DNA from: a virus
IMG/VR virus record: IMGVR_UViG_3300033821_000019
Location: 1-64,000 of that record
Strand: one strand, 5' to 3'
Length of the DNA stretch: 64,000 bases
Shown here piece after piece: positions 51,912-59,925 of this stretch (its first letter is position 1; every line of letters starts with the position of its first letter). The translations under genes and the position numbers were made by a program. A model generated the notes under the pieces. That model worked only from the letters and a program-made list of their open reading frames with translations. It did no database searches and was not told the DNA's origin.

Positions 51912-52163
51912 TTAAGGCTTGAGCATTTCCATAATATCTTCGATAGCACCTTGGGCATTTTGATACCTTGATGCTATGCGGTGAATGTATGGTATATCAG
52001 AGTATTGGTCTAGTTTACCAAAAGCGTCATCAAGAACAAGACGGGCCTTGGCAAATTCGTTGCGAGCCACAGCAGCATCTTCACGAGTATATGGTTTGCC
52101 TTTGAAGCCCATAAGCATTTTAGCCGCCTTAACCAATTCTCTAGCCACACGCATTCTGTTCAT
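51912..52163 (-). CDS. Helix-tagged small protein (83 aa)
   Basis: The tag is MNRMRVARELVKAAKMLMG. The rest is a single helical domain (REDAAVARNEFAKARLVLDD; IHRIASRYQNAQGAIEDIMEM). It is far from the main tagged clusters, so the tag is used in several operons. AGGGACA lies before the ATG. Confidence 0.7.
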   Translation of the reverse strand: MNRMRVARELVKAAKMLMGFKGKPYTREDAAVARNEFAKARLVLDDAFGKLDQYSDIPYIHRIASRYQNAQGAIEDIMEMLKP

Positions 52164-52173
52164 GATATGTCCC

Positions 52174-52380
52174 TTATTTTTTACCTCTCAAACTTGCATC
52201 CCCTTCGTAAGCTTTTTTGATGTTTTTGACCATGATGGAAGCTCTGACGCGACTAATATTTTTTTGTTGCATTTTGTCGGCGCAAGAGGCACAGACAGTA
52301 CGCATCTGGTCAACAGTAATCCATTCGTTGTCCAGAAGACTTGCTATTTTGTTTAATTCGGTAAGAACTTTGGGGTTCAT
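52174..52380 (-). CDS. Small protein with weak tag (68 aa)
   Basis: The ATG at 52378-52380 has GAGGAGAG upstream and gives MNPKVLTELNKIASLLDNE, a degenerate tag. A C-x2-C pair (CASCADKM) occurs at about residues 30-33. The rest is basic and helical. Function unknown. Confidence 0.6.
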   Translation of the reverse strand: MNPKVLTELNKIASLLDNEWITVDQMRTVCASCADKMQQKNISRVRASIMVKNIKKAYEGDASLRGKK

Positions 52381-52416
52381 AATACTCTCCTCAACCACAA
52401 TCCACTATAAGGAGAG

Positions 52417-52432
52417 TATAAAAAAACTATTA
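52417..52432 (-). promoter_or_regulatory. Putative phage promoter, T-rich class
   Basis: Minus-strand TAATAGTTTTTTTATA, 37 bases before the start at 52380. It keeps the T run and final ATA of the shared motif. Confidence 0.4.
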
Positions 52433-53410
52433 GTGGCTAGTCAAATCCCAAAGAAAACTAGTTAAAGTACGGGGATTTTTAGCTAAATTGTCTAATCTCT
52501 TCACTGCCGCATAATGTGCCTTAAGGTCTTCTCTCTGTCTCTCTGTAAGATTTTCTTCCGGCTCTGTAAAAATGGGGGCAGAATATCTAGATTCTTTAAC
52601 TTCCTTTTTCCCTTCTGCATCCTTATTAGCAATACTTTTCCTAACTTTTTCTACAAAAGCCTCATCAGGAACACCGTAATTCTTGTGGAGAACTTCAACA
52701 AGAGTTTCTACCACAGGGGCTTCGGCAGTTTGTTCTGCTGGTTTAATAGTTTCAATTACTTTTGTTGGCACTTCAACAATTGGTTCAGCACTGATTACAA
52801 CTTCCGATTTTACGGCAGATTTTTGATTCTTCTTTTCGCAAAATTGTCCATAGTGTTTCCTGCAATAACCCTTACCATGATGTTTGTCTGTGCAACCTTC
52901 AATAGAGCATGTTCTAATTGCTGTTTTCATAGGCTTTTTATTAACGGATACTTCTTCAACAATCATTTGTTTAACAGGCTTTTTTGCAGATACTTTGGCA
53001 GGCTTATTCTCATAATGTTTCCTACAATAGCCTTTAGCATGATGTTTGTCTGTGCAACCTTCAACAGAACATGTTTTGACGGGACTATCCTTCATACTCC
53101 GATAATGTTTCTTGCAATAGCCCTTCGCATGATGCTTGGTCTTACAGCCACGAATTAAGCACTTCTTTTTTGCCTGCTTCCCAATGGTATCTTTTTTGTC
53201 TTTTTTGTCTGTAGGAATGTCGCTATGCTCCGATTGTGAAGGCACATCTTCCGGCGATACCTTATCCATATCAACATGCGGTATGTTTTTGACTATAGTA
53301 TTATCTTCCTTAACTGATTTGTCACACAACATGATTTTATGTTTGGAGATTCTTTTGAAGCTACGGTTAATGGTCTGTAGATTTTTGAGATAATCGGTAG
53401 CATTACTCAT
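52430..53410 (-). CDS. Protein with three C/H zinc-binding repeats (326 aa)
   Basis: The ATG at 53408-53410 (GTGAGG upstream) is preferred. Between about residues 80 and 200 the pattern C-x4-C-x3-HH-x-K-G-Y-C-x2-H-Y repeats three times (first: CLIRGCKTKHHAKGYCKKHY). Such motifs occur in phage and plant zinc-binding proteins, often next to DNA-binding domains. The linkers are K/P-rich (PVKQMIVEEVSVNKKPMKTA) and the C-terminal 120 residues are acidic then mixed. Probably a nucleic acid binder; no catalytic domain seen. Confidence 0.6.
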   Translation of the reverse strand: MSNATDYLKNLQTINRSFKRISKHKIMLCDKSVKEDNTIVKNIPHVDMDKVSPEDVPSQSEHSDIPTDKKDKKDTIGKQAKKKCLIRGCKTKHHAKGYCKKHYRSMKDSPVKTCSVEGCTDKHHAKGYCRKHYENKPAKVSAKKPVKQMIVEEVSVNKKPMKTAIRTCSIEGCTDKHHGKGYCRKHYGQFCEKKNQKSAVKSEVVISAEPIVEVPTKVIETIKPAEQTAEAPVVETLVEVLHKNYGVPDEAFVEKVRKSIANKDAEGKKEVKESRYSAPIFTEPEENLTERQREDLKAHYAAVKRLDNLAKNPRTLTSFLWDLTSH

Positions 53411-53499
53411 TGTAAGCCTCACTCGATAAAATGGGTTGACAAATCGCTCATCCACTTCCACAAAGGCCATCATCATTGTACCACAAAGCCATTCTGTTT

Positions 53500-54048
53500 T
53501 TATTTTTTGCCCTCAGATGGTTCATTAACAATGCAGTAAGGACACACAAGCTTACCATTCAAAGGACCATGTGTTATCTTGATATAATGCATAAAACACT
53601 TAGGACAGTTATAGTCATACTGTTGACCATATACCCCGCGCGTAATGAACCAAAAATCATTATTTTCTATGACTTTATCTTCTAAATCTTCATTGCATGA
53701 AGCGGCCACTAAAGCCAAAGCCTCTGGTGGTGATTTGTGTTGAAAATGTGGCACTTCCCAAAAAGGATGATTGTTGCATGTAGAAATGAGGTAATAGTAT
53801 CCTCTTTGAATAATGAACGTATGATAGTTACAAGACGGGAAAGACAATTGAGTGGTTGACTTAATTATACCGTCCTTGATTTGCTGTTTAATTATTGCTT
53901 TTAGCTCTTCGTTCTGTCCATCTTCTTCATGTCCATCACGAAAAGGAATCATAGCTAAAGCCACATCTGCTGTGCTCTTGTAGAACTCCAAAGGCACAGA
54001 AAATGAAGTGGAACTGCTGTTACTGACAAAACCACGCCTGATTTTCAT
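53500..54048 (-). CDS. SNSSS-motif family protein, member 5 (182 aa)
   Basis: The start at 54046-54048 has AGGGAGG upstream and opens with MKIRRGFVSNSSSTSF, the motif shared by five consecutive genes here. The body is beta-like with several C-x2-C pairs near the end (CPKCFMHY; CPYC), which probably form a zinc ribbon. It is the only member of the five with this ribbon. Function unknown. Confidence 0.65.
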   Translation of the reverse strand: MKIRRGFVSNSSSTSFSVPLEFYKSTADVALAMIPFRDGHEEDGQNEELKAIIKQQIKDGIIKSTTQLSFPSCNYHTFIIQRGYYYLISTCNNHPFWEVPHFQHKSPPEALALVAASCNEDLEDKVIENNDFWFITRGVYGQQYDYNCPKCFMHYIKITHGPLNGKLVCPYCIVNEPSEGKK

Positions 54049-54058
54049 ACTGTCCTCC

Positions 54059-54589
54059 CTAGTGATGGTTAAGTCTGAAATGCACCAATTCCTGAAAAAT
54101 GTCACCATGTTCCATAAAAGAATTTAATTCACAACCATCGTTGTCAGAGTAATGAAACTTGAAGAAGCGATTAAAGTCATATACTTTGAGTAGCTGTTTG
54201 AATACTGTTTTGGCAACATCATCTCTACATTTGGCACGCTTTTCAAGATATTTCTGCATGGCATTTTGTGTGTCTTGGGCAAAGTCCCAATCAGGCATAA
54301 GACATCTTTCGGTGAATCCATGTTTCACTGCTTCTTCTGAAGGTTCCAACATACCATTTGTCAATTCATCCAAAAGCTCTTTGCGACTCTTAACCCGGCC
54401 TTCTTTCATATCTCTCATGACAACGAAAGCTATCTCTTTTGTAGAGTAAACATTGTTATAGCCAACGTACAATTTATCCCCAAACAGAAGCCTCTCCATT
54501 TCGGCTACTGTTTTAGGAAGCTCTTTTGGGAACACCACCACAAAAGAGCTTGAACTACTATTGCTGACAAAACCGTTTCTAGTTTTCAT
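54059..54589 (-). CDS. SNSSS-motif family protein, member 4 (176 aa)
   Basis: It begins MKTRNGFVSNSSSSSFVVVF. The following LPKTVAEMERLLFGDKLYV block is shared with members 2 and 3, as is the VYSTKEIAFVVMRDMKEG segment. The C-terminal part, YSDNDGCELNSFMEHGDIFQEL, matches the acidic ending (E-x-G-x-x-x-x-x-MEHGEIF) of the next two. Clearly paralogous over the full length. Function unknown. Confidence 0.7.
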   Translation of the reverse strand: MKTRNGFVSNSSSSSFVVVFPKELPKTVAEMERLLFGDKLYVGYNNVYSTKEIAFVVMRDMKEGRVKSRKELLDELTNGMLEPSEEAVKHGFTERCLMPDWDFAQDTQNAMQKYLEKRAKCRDDVAKTVFKQLLKVYDFNRFFKFHYSDNDGCELNSFMEHGDIFQELVHFRLNHH

Positions 54590-54593
54590 AGCC

Positions 54594-55181
54594 CTAGTGT
54601 TTTGAAATCCTTATGTGTGGAATTTTGTTAAAAATTTCGCCATGCTCCATTGTGGCACCCAACTGACCGTCTTCGTCAGCGTATTCAACTTTATACATAT
54701 GTTCTAATGGCCACTTCTTCAAAAGCTTGTTGGAAATCTCTTTGGCAAAAGCCGTGTCTTTCTCGTCCACATTTTTCCAAAACGCTTCTCTCTCTTCTTC
54801 TGTTCCATCAGCCACTTCTTCCGTGTCGTATTCAGGCTCTTTTATCTTGCCTAGTACGGGTTCATTCTCTGGCTCATCGCCAACAACACCATTTTTCAAA
54901 ATCTCGGCGAGCATTTCAAAAGATGTGATTTTACCGCATTCTCTACTGTGGTCTTTAATTTGTTCACCTTGCAAGTTCCTAAAAACAATGGCGGCAATTT
55001 CCTTGGTAGAGAATTTAATCGCTTCAGAATTAGGATGGTTGTCGTTGTACGGATAATCTATATACAACTGGTCGCCAAACAATAGTTCTTCCGTTTCCTT
55101 GACGCTCCCCGGCAATTTGGGAAGTACAAGGATGAACGCACTTGAGCTACTGTTGCTGACAAAACCATGCCTCTGTTTCAT
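54594..55181 (-). CDS. SNSSS-motif family protein, member 3 (195 aa)
   Basis: It begins MKQRHGFVSNSSSSAFILVL and is the closest paralogue of the next gene. Shared elements are the LLFGDQLYI block, KFSTKEIAAIVFR, an acidic middle insertion, and the identical ending EHGEIFNKIPHIRISKH. The shared ending shows strong conservation of the C-terminus. It has a poor ribosome site, so it may rely on coupled translation. Confidence 0.7.
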   Translation of the reverse strand: MKQRHGFVSNSSSSAFILVLPKLPGSVKETEELLFGDQLYIDYPYNDNHPNSEAIKFSTKEIAAIVFRNLQGEQIKDHSRECGKITSFEMLAEILKNGVVGDEPENEPVLGKIKEPEYDTEEVADGTEEEREAFWKNVDEKDTAFAKEISNKLLKKWPLEHMYKVEYADEDGQLGATMEHGEIFNKIPHIRISKH

Positions 55182-55183
55182 GA

Positions 55184-55753
55184 CTAGTGTTTTGAAATCC
55201 TTATGTGCGGAATTTTGTTAAAAATTTCGCCATGCTCCATTGTAGAACCCAAATCGCCATCTTCATCAGCATATTCTACACGATAAAGGTGCTTCAAAGG
55301 CCACTTCTTCAAAATCTTCTTTGCAACTTTGTCAGCAAACTCATCCATAGCCTTGTCATGTTCCTTATATCGTTTGTCTCTATCTGCATCCGTTTCATTT
55401 GGGTCATAATTCCATTCCATTTTAGGTGCTACAATACCTTCATATTTATTTAACCAACCATCCCGCACGATATTTTCCAAATCGTGAATAGTCTCTATGT
55501 GACCAGCATCATCATGCCTAGAAAGTGGCAAGGCTGGCGGCTTATGTGTGATATCATGAAGAACAATAGCCGCAATCTCCTTGGTGGAAAACTTCTCGCA
55601 AGCAGGATGAAGGTCTTTATACGGATGTTCCACATAAAGCTCGTCGCCAAATAGCAGTTCTTCCATTTCCTTGACAATTTCCGGTACTTTCGGAAAGACA
55701 AGGATGAATGCGCTTGAGCTACTGTTACTGACAAAGCCATGTCGCTGTTTCAT
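55184..55753 (-). CDS. SNSSS-motif family protein, member 2 (189 aa)
   Basis: It begins MKQRHGFVSNSSSSAFILVF and has the same architecture as member 3, ending EHGEIFNKIPHIRISKH. The middle (RDGWLNKYEGIVAPKMEWNY) differs most. The near-identical 5' and 3' ends suggest recent duplication or gene conversion. Confidence 0.7.
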   Translation of the reverse strand: MKQRHGFVSNSSSSAFILVFPKVPEIVKEMEELLFGDELYVEHPYKDLHPACEKFSTKEIAAIVLHDITHKPPALPLSRHDDAGHIETIHDLENIVRDGWLNKYEGIVAPKMEWNYDPNETDADRDKRYKEHDKAMDEFADKVAKKILKKWPLKHLYRVEYADEDGDLGSTMEHGEIFNKIPHIRISKH

Positions 55754-55765
55754 TCTTGCAATCCT

Positions 55766-56152
55766 TTAATTCCAAAAAGCCTTATGACGTAATTTTCTAA
55801 AAGCTCCGCTATACCCCTCAAAATTCACCGATTCTGGAACGACTAACCAAAACACTTTTGATTGCCTGTTCTGCTTGAAAAAGTTCTTGGCTTGCACCAT
55901 TTGTTCTTTGCGCAACTTCTTATCAGTCATGTCACCACATCCACGCACATAGCTACCACTTTTCACTATCTGGTTAAAAATGAGTGCTGCAAACACTTTT
56001 GGCGACTCTTTCAAGTCAGTGTGTTCGTTGCATAAATAGTCTTCATCAAAGAGCATGGTTTCAAGCTCTGCAACATTCTCAGGAGCCTTATTGAAAGCTA
56101 CCAAAAACGAGCATGAAGAACTATTACTTACGAATCCCGACCTGATTTTCAT
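55766..56152 (-). CDS. SNSSS-motif family protein, member 1 (128 aa)
   Basis: It begins MKIRSGFVSNSSSCSFLVAF and is shorter than the others. It keeps the block after the motif (APENVAELETMLFDEDYL) and a VFAALIFNQIV helix, but has a different, basic C-terminus (LRKEQMVQAKNFFKQNRQSK). It overlaps the upstream gene by 29 bases. Confidence 0.7.
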   Translation of the reverse strand: MKIRSGFVSNSSSCSFLVAFNKAPENVAELETMLFDEDYLCNEHTDLKESPKVFAALIFNQIVKSGSYVRGCGDMTDKKLRKEQMVQAKNFFKQNRQSKVFWLVVPESVNFEGYSGAFRKLRHKAFWN

Positions 56153-56378
56153 TTTCCTGTCCCTTGTTTACCGTGTGCTCCAAATGGTACGGACATACTT
56201 CAGGCACACCGTCTGTAATCTTCATCAAACGCATCAAAGCAGCACATGTAATGTTGCCATCAGCCCAACGACGGTCATCCCGGTCACTCCAACCCCAACG
56301 CTGTTTGTTGTGGCACCATACACAAATTTCTTTGGTAATGGCGCTATTCGGAACAAATACCTTATCCTTCTTTGCCAT
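56124..56378 (-). CDS. Small zinc-binding protein (84 aa)
   Basis: Cysteines and histidines in EICVWCHNKQRW and VCPYHLEH suggest a C-x2-C-H...C-x2-H zinc site, similar to small phage proteins of unknown role. It starts with a basic MAKKDKVFVPNS and overlaps the first SNSSS gene. AAAGGC ribosome site and a class 2 promoter-like element upstream. Confidence 0.6.
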   Translation of the reverse strand: MAKKDKVFVPNSAITKEICVWCHNKQRWGWSDRDDRRWADGNITCAALMRLMKITDGVPEVCPYHLEHTVNKGQENENQVGIRK

Positions 56379-56407
56379 GACTATTTGCCTTTCTAAAACT
56401 CCCTTCA

Positions 56408-56417
56408 GTTGTATCGT
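56408..56417 (-). promoter_or_regulatory. Putative promoter, ACGATACAAT class
   Basis: Minus-strand AACGATACAA, 30 bases before the start at 56378. One of four copies. Confidence 0.45.
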
Positions 56418-56434
56418 TAAGGTGCTTCGTTTTT

Positions 56435-57070
56435 CTAAAGTTTCTCTACCGGCACTGATTCGGCTTTCTTCAAGAGCTTCTGAACGAAAGCCACGTAAGC
56501 CATATTATACGCGCCTTTGAAAGCAAGAGCAACTTTCTTCTGTTCTTCGTGGTCTGCCTCTCGATAAATCATGTCTTCCACTTCGCCCTCAATTCGTGTT
56601 TTATTAGCATGGTCATAATTGCCTTTGCCAGCCACGCCAGTTCCAAGATTTGCAATATGTTGTTTTATCGTTGCCTCAAACTTCTGTGGAATGTCTGGCA
56701 TCCAATGTGGGCATTCAGTATGAGCCACCACGCATTGATTGGTAAAAGTACAATAACCAGTACGACGCTTGCCTTGACGACCAACAGAGAATTCAAACAT
56801 GGCACAGTTATCACAACACCGCGCTACATCAGGGCAGAACTTGTTTTTGGCTGGCTTTTCTGCCATGACAAATGTGCCAACGCCGTCTCGTTCATCAACC
56901 AAATAGGCGCGTTGACCACACTGAACACACTTGTATTGTCCTTTCGTACTACCCCAACTGTTTTCTTCCGCAAGGAATGTCTGGCAATTCGGGCAATTAG
57001 CAACTTTGCATAAATTCGACTTCATAAGTACATCTGGGAAGAGGACGGAGTTTTCTGGCGTCTGCATCAT
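56435..57070 (-). CDS. Cysteine-rich protein with two zinc modules (211 aa)
   Basis: Two likely zinc sites: CKVANCPNC...YKCVQCGQRAYL at about 21-55 and CPDVARCCDNCAMFEF...GYCTFTNQCVVAHTECPHW at about 79-123. The C-terminal half is helical (EGEVEDMIYREADHEEQKKV). The start at 57070 has no clear ribosome site, and the last part of another gene (ending at 56997) overlaps it by 74 bases, so an internal start at 57025 is possible. Function unknown. Confidence 0.55.
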   Translation of the reverse strand: MMQTPENSVLFPDVLMKSNLCKVANCPNCQTFLAEENSWGSTKGQYKCVQCGQRAYLVDERDGVGTFVMAEKPAKNKFCPDVARCCDNCAMFEFSVGRQGKRRTGYCTFTNQCVVAHTECPHWMPDIPQKFEATIKQHIANLGTGVAGKGNYDHANKTRIEGEVEDMIYREADHEEQKKVALAFKGAYNMAYVAFVQKLLKKAESVPVEKL

Positions 57071-57165
57071 TTATGTAGCAAGAAGAGCAAAGACAAGCGT
57101 TAAAAGGACTGAGTATAAGCTTCCCTTTTTCAGTTTTGACTTTATACCAATTGCTTGTTTCCACG
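56997..57165 (-). CDS. Small cysteine-containing protein (55 aa)
   Basis: A GTG start at 57163-57165 with AATAGGAG upstream is preferred over a TTG further out. The product starts METSNWYKVKTEKGKLIL and has C-L-C-S-S-C. It overlaps the following gene. It could be a real small protein or a translation leader; moderate doubt. Confidence 0.4.
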
Positions 57166-57175
57166 CGCCAATCTC

Positions 57176-57439
57176 CTATTGTAAATCTTTGAAGGAATCT
57201 GGACGCCAATAGACCTTATAGCTGTTCTTGTATTTGCCGCTTTGCTCACATTCATGGAGGCCCGGTTTCTCAATTCGGGACACGGTAGCTTGCGCTACAG
57301 GAACACCATCGAATTTGAAGTAGAGCGTATCACCGACTTGACACTTTGGCGGGAATCGGAAAGCCCAAAATTCTTCGAAACCGATTTGAGGTTCTGTCCA
57401 AAAGTGTTCACGGGCGGCTGCTGGTACGTTGATGTTCAT
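57176..57439 (-). CDS. Small ASCH/PUA-like protein (87 aa)
   Basis: The stretch FRFPPKCQVGDTLYFKFDG and VPVAQATVSRIEKPG reads like the beta barrel of an ASCH/PUA-type domain, in which a VGD turn and a strand-rich end are common. The final NSYKVYWRPDSF is a strand. Such domains bind RNA or modified bases. Identification rests on general pattern only. Confidence 0.5.
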   Translation of the reverse strand: MNINVPAAAREHFWTEPQIGFEEFWAFRFPPKCQVGDTLYFKFDGVPVAQATVSRIEKPGLHECEQSGKYKNSYKVYWRPDSFKDLQ

Positions 57440-57486
57440 GCTTAAAATATCCCTAATGCTAGAAACATATAGCTTTACAAGTCATG

Positions 57487-58290
57487 CTATGCTTTCGCCC
57501 TTTTCTTCGGTTCAACATAGACCTGATTGAACTTAACCGCAATGCTTCTGAAAAAAGAAGGCAGCGAACTAATCGCCCTCTTCACATGCACTTCTGGAAT
57601 GTCTTTATAAAATGCCTCAGCTATACTTCCAGCAATACAGGCTTGTGTATCAGCATCACCACCAAGAGAAACAGCATTCCTGATTGTGTCTTCAAAATCA
57701 GTAGACTCCAAAAAGCAGATAATCGCTTCTGGCACTGACTCTTGACAACTCACCTTGAACGAATAAGTCGGCCTAATGTCGTCAAGCTTCCGGCTCAAAT
57801 CATAACCAAAAGTTCCCTCAATATATGTTTTGATGTCATCTTTGGTAGTGCCGGTACGAGCAAGGTAAATAGCAACGGCAGTAGATTGCGCACCCTTAAT
57901 ACCTTCTGGATGGTCATGGGTTACTTCTGCACTGGCCTTCGCGCCTTTAAGAACTTCATCAAGGCCATCATAAAACCAACCAACAGGACTCACACGCATG
58001 GCAGAACCATTGCCATAAGAATTGTAAGGCTGTGTCTTACCAGCACGCACCCAATTGCCAAAGGTGCTGCCATAACCGCGCTTCGGTTCTTTCCTGACGA
58101 ATTCATGGAAGAGCTTGACCAAAGATTCCTTAGTCATTAAGTGCTGAGCAACGGCAAGCGTCAATACCGTATCATCACTGAACGTAGGCAGCTTGCGCCT
58201 ATTGGTTGGGTAGAATTCAAAATCCTTAGATTTGATTGGCTCGAATTCAAAACTTACGCCTGCGATATCCCCTACAATTGCACCCCACAT
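57487..58290 (-). CDS. ADP-ribosylglycohydrolase (DraG-like)
   Basis: A protein of 267 residues with GAAAGGAAG upstream. Motifs in order: AIVGDIAGVSFE at the N-terminus, FSDDTVLTLAVA (S-D-D-T metal site), YGNGSAMRVSPVGW, EVTHDHPEGIKGA, and SLGGDADTQACIAGSIAEA (G-G-D-x-D-T, the second metal site). All are intact, so the enzyme should remove ADP-ribose from a protein side chain or from nucleic acid. The substrate is unknown. It may reverse ADP-ribosylation by host defence or phage proteins. Confidence 0.9.
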   Translation of the reverse strand: MWGAIVGDIAGVSFEFEPIKSKDFEFYPTNRRKLPTFSDDTVLTLAVAQHLMTKESLVKLFHEFVRKEPKRGYGSTFGNWVRAGKTQPYNSYGNGSAMRVSPVGWFYDGLDEVLKGAKASAEVTHDHPEGIKGAQSTAVAIYLARTGTTKDDIKTYIEGTFGYDLSRKLDDIRPTYSFKVSCQESVPEAIICFLESTDFEDTIRNAVSLGGDADTQACIAGSIAEAFYKDIPEVHVKRAISSLPSFFRSIAVKFNQVYVEPKKRAKA

Positions 58291-58318
58291 TTTTATCTTC
58301 CTTTCTATTCTTCCTTTT

Positions 58319-58329
58319 CCTGTATCGTT
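58319..58329 (-). promoter_or_regulatory. Putative promoter, ACGATACA class
   Basis: Minus-strand AACGATACAGG, about 29 bases before the start at 58290. Confidence 0.45.
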
Positions 58330-58378
58330 AATTCAACCTACTTGTTCTAATCTTTTTTCAATTTTGTCAACATTAAAA

Positions 58379-58651
58379 TTATGCACGCGCCCCTTTGATT
58401 GTTTTTCCTTTTTCCAATTCCGGCAAAGGCTTGTTTGGTTTCAACTCAATCTGTTTTTTCTCATGTGAAAGCTGATAGGTTGCCGTTACGCCATCAAAAA
58501 TAGGATTCGGCATATATCCATCGTCATCAGTTTCATACCGGTGTTTATAGCAGAACTTAACGTTTTCCGGCAAATCAAATTCTTTTCGTAAAGCTTGCGC
58601 AACGTCTTCAGTGGTCAGTTCCAATGTTGCTGTTATCTTTTTTGTGCTCAT
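58379..58651 (-). CDS. Small hypothetical protein (90 aa)
   Basis: It begins MSTKKITATLELTTEDVAQAL and contains FKYKHRYETDDDGY-like acidic/aromatic stretches around residues 33-48. The C-terminus is K/P-rich (IELKPNKPLPELEKGKTIKG). It overlaps the next gene by four bases. Function unknown. Confidence 0.6.
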   Translation of the reverse strand: MSTKKITATLELTTEDVAQALRKEFDLPENVKFCYKHRYETDDDGYMPNPIFDGVTATYQLSHEKKQIELKPNKPLPELEKGKTIKGARA

Positions 58652-59010
58652 ATCTCTTCACCTTCTTCAAATGTCAATGGCTGCACGGTTACGTTTGGAA
58701 ATTGTTGTAATGTTTGTTGAATAGTAGCGGCACTAGCACACCACCAAGCGGCATATAGATTATAAGTGTAGTCTATATCCTGTTCACCAATGAACATATT
58801 ATCTTTACTTTTATCTCGAAATGTTACCCAAGGACAAGTGCTTGGTCTGTAATGAACTTTGATTTTATGAACCGAATAATCATCCTTCTTTTTGAAGAGC
58901 TTTTTCGGGTCTGTTTTGTTTGTGTAATGACGACAGAGGTTAATATCCGTAACCGTGAACTTGCCATTCAGGTCAAGATACTTGCCTTGATATTTGACTG
59001 TGTAAATCAT
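58648..59010 (-). CDS. Small hypothetical protein (120 aa)
   Basis: Beta-rich (YTVKYQGKYLDLNGKFTVTD; YSVHKIKVHYRPSTCPWVTF), with an aromatic-rich C-terminal half (YNLYAAWWCASAATIQQTL). It overlaps the HNH gene by four bases. Function unknown. Confidence 0.6.
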   Translation of the reverse strand: MIYTVKYQGKYLDLNGKFTVTDINLCRHYTNKTDPKKLFKKKDDYSVHKIKVHYRPSTCPWVTFRDKSKDNMFIGEQDIDYTYNLYAAWWCASAATIQQTLQQFPNVTVQPLTFEEGEEI

Positions 59011-59558
59011 GCCTTGTTTTCTCTAAATTTAACTACTGCTTCACAAAAAGTAATCAATTCTTCATCATTGATACCATTTCTCGCTAAATTTGCTAGATAA
59101 GAAATAAACCTCACATTCCCCTGCAAGTAGCCTTTCTTCGGGTCTATTCTATCCAAACTGGCTCTAAAAATTCTACTAGAATTATTTTTCCAACCAGCGG
59201 TAGTATTTGGCAATAATAACTGCAAACCCGATATACAACAAATTCCTTTTTGTTTTTCCCAAAGTTCCTTAATATATTCAAGAGTTAAATCTGTCGTTCC
59301 TTTTAGCAAACTTCTTTCTTTAGAAGTTTTCAAAAAATACCTAAATGGAGTAAATTCATCAGACTTATCGTATCCCTTCAACAGATTTTTTCCATCATAA
59401 ACTCGCGTTCCTATGTTTTGACTTTTGCCAGAACAGGAACGACTACAGAAATGTCTTCTTTTAAGAAGTTCACTTCTGCTGTATTCTATTGAACTTTTTT
59501 CAAATATTTTGCGACAACATGCACATTCTACTTTTACTTTCTTTCCTTTAATAGCCAT
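59007..59558 (-). CDS. HNH endonuclease next to the tmRNA intron
   Basis: The ATG at 59556-59558 follows AAAGGAGG. The protein has a zinc module at the start (CACCRKIFEKSSIEYSRSEL...FCSRSC) and an HNH-like core (KGICCISGLQLLLP...SLDRIDPKKGYLQGNVRFISYLANLARN) with the D-R-I-D-P, G-N-V and N-x-x-x-N pattern of phage homing nucleases. It starts 58 bases after the end of the tmRNA gene on the same strand. It may mobilise the group I intron even though it lies outside it. Confidence 0.82.
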   Translation of the reverse strand: MAIKGKKVKVECACCRKIFEKSSIEYSRSELLKRRHFCSRSCSGKSQNIGTRVYDGKNLLKGYDKSDEFTPFRYFLKTSKERSLLKGTTDLTLEYIKELWEKQKGICCISGLQLLLPNTTAGWKNNSSRIFRASLDRIDPKKGYLQGNVRFISYLANLARNGINDEELITFCEAVVKFRENKA

Positions 59559-59584
59559 AAGCACCTCCTTTATGCTTATGGCTA

Positions 59585-59600
59585 TATAAAAGAATTATGA
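59585..59600 (-). promoter_or_regulatory. Putative phage promoter, T-rich class
   Basis: Minus-strand TCATAATTCTTTTATA lies between the tmRNA 3' end and the HNH gene start, 27 bases from it. It could give the HNH gene its own expression. Confidence 0.45.
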
Positions 59601-59633
59601 ATGCGACGGGAATTGCTGGTGGAGGTGGCGGGA

Positions 59634-59925
59634 CATCTGTATCTTTGCTTTCACAAAGTATGGACTATTCCTTCATCTGGTTTTTATCCAGAGAGTGGCG
59701 TTTATGATTTCAATTCATGCTAATCCTTAAAAGGATTGCTTAAATTTATCCATCCTAGTGACGCCATGATTTTTCAATTTTAGGCGTTCTATGAGTCTCT
59801 AGACCATCGCCATGATTTCTCAATGGTTTTGGTACGGTGTTTTCATGGGTTATTCCTAACCTTTAGAATTCGCCGTTTGAGCCACTTTTTTGCGCAAGAA
59901 TCACTTCTTGCCTCGACAATTCCTT
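59634..59925 (-). mobile_element. Group I intron in the tmRNA T-loop
   Basis: A 292-base insertion splits the T-loop after TTCGAT. It begins after U (5' splice site) and ends in G (GATG), the rule for group I introns. P1 forms between exon TTCGAT (59931-59926) and GTCGAG (59917-59912) with a U-G pair at the splice site. Core elements are a GTCTAGAGACT block (59794-59804, R-like) and AAGGAATAGTCC (59662-59673, S-like, P7 3' strand). No reading frame is inside. The intron must be removed for the tRNA-like domain to fold. Confidence 0.88.
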
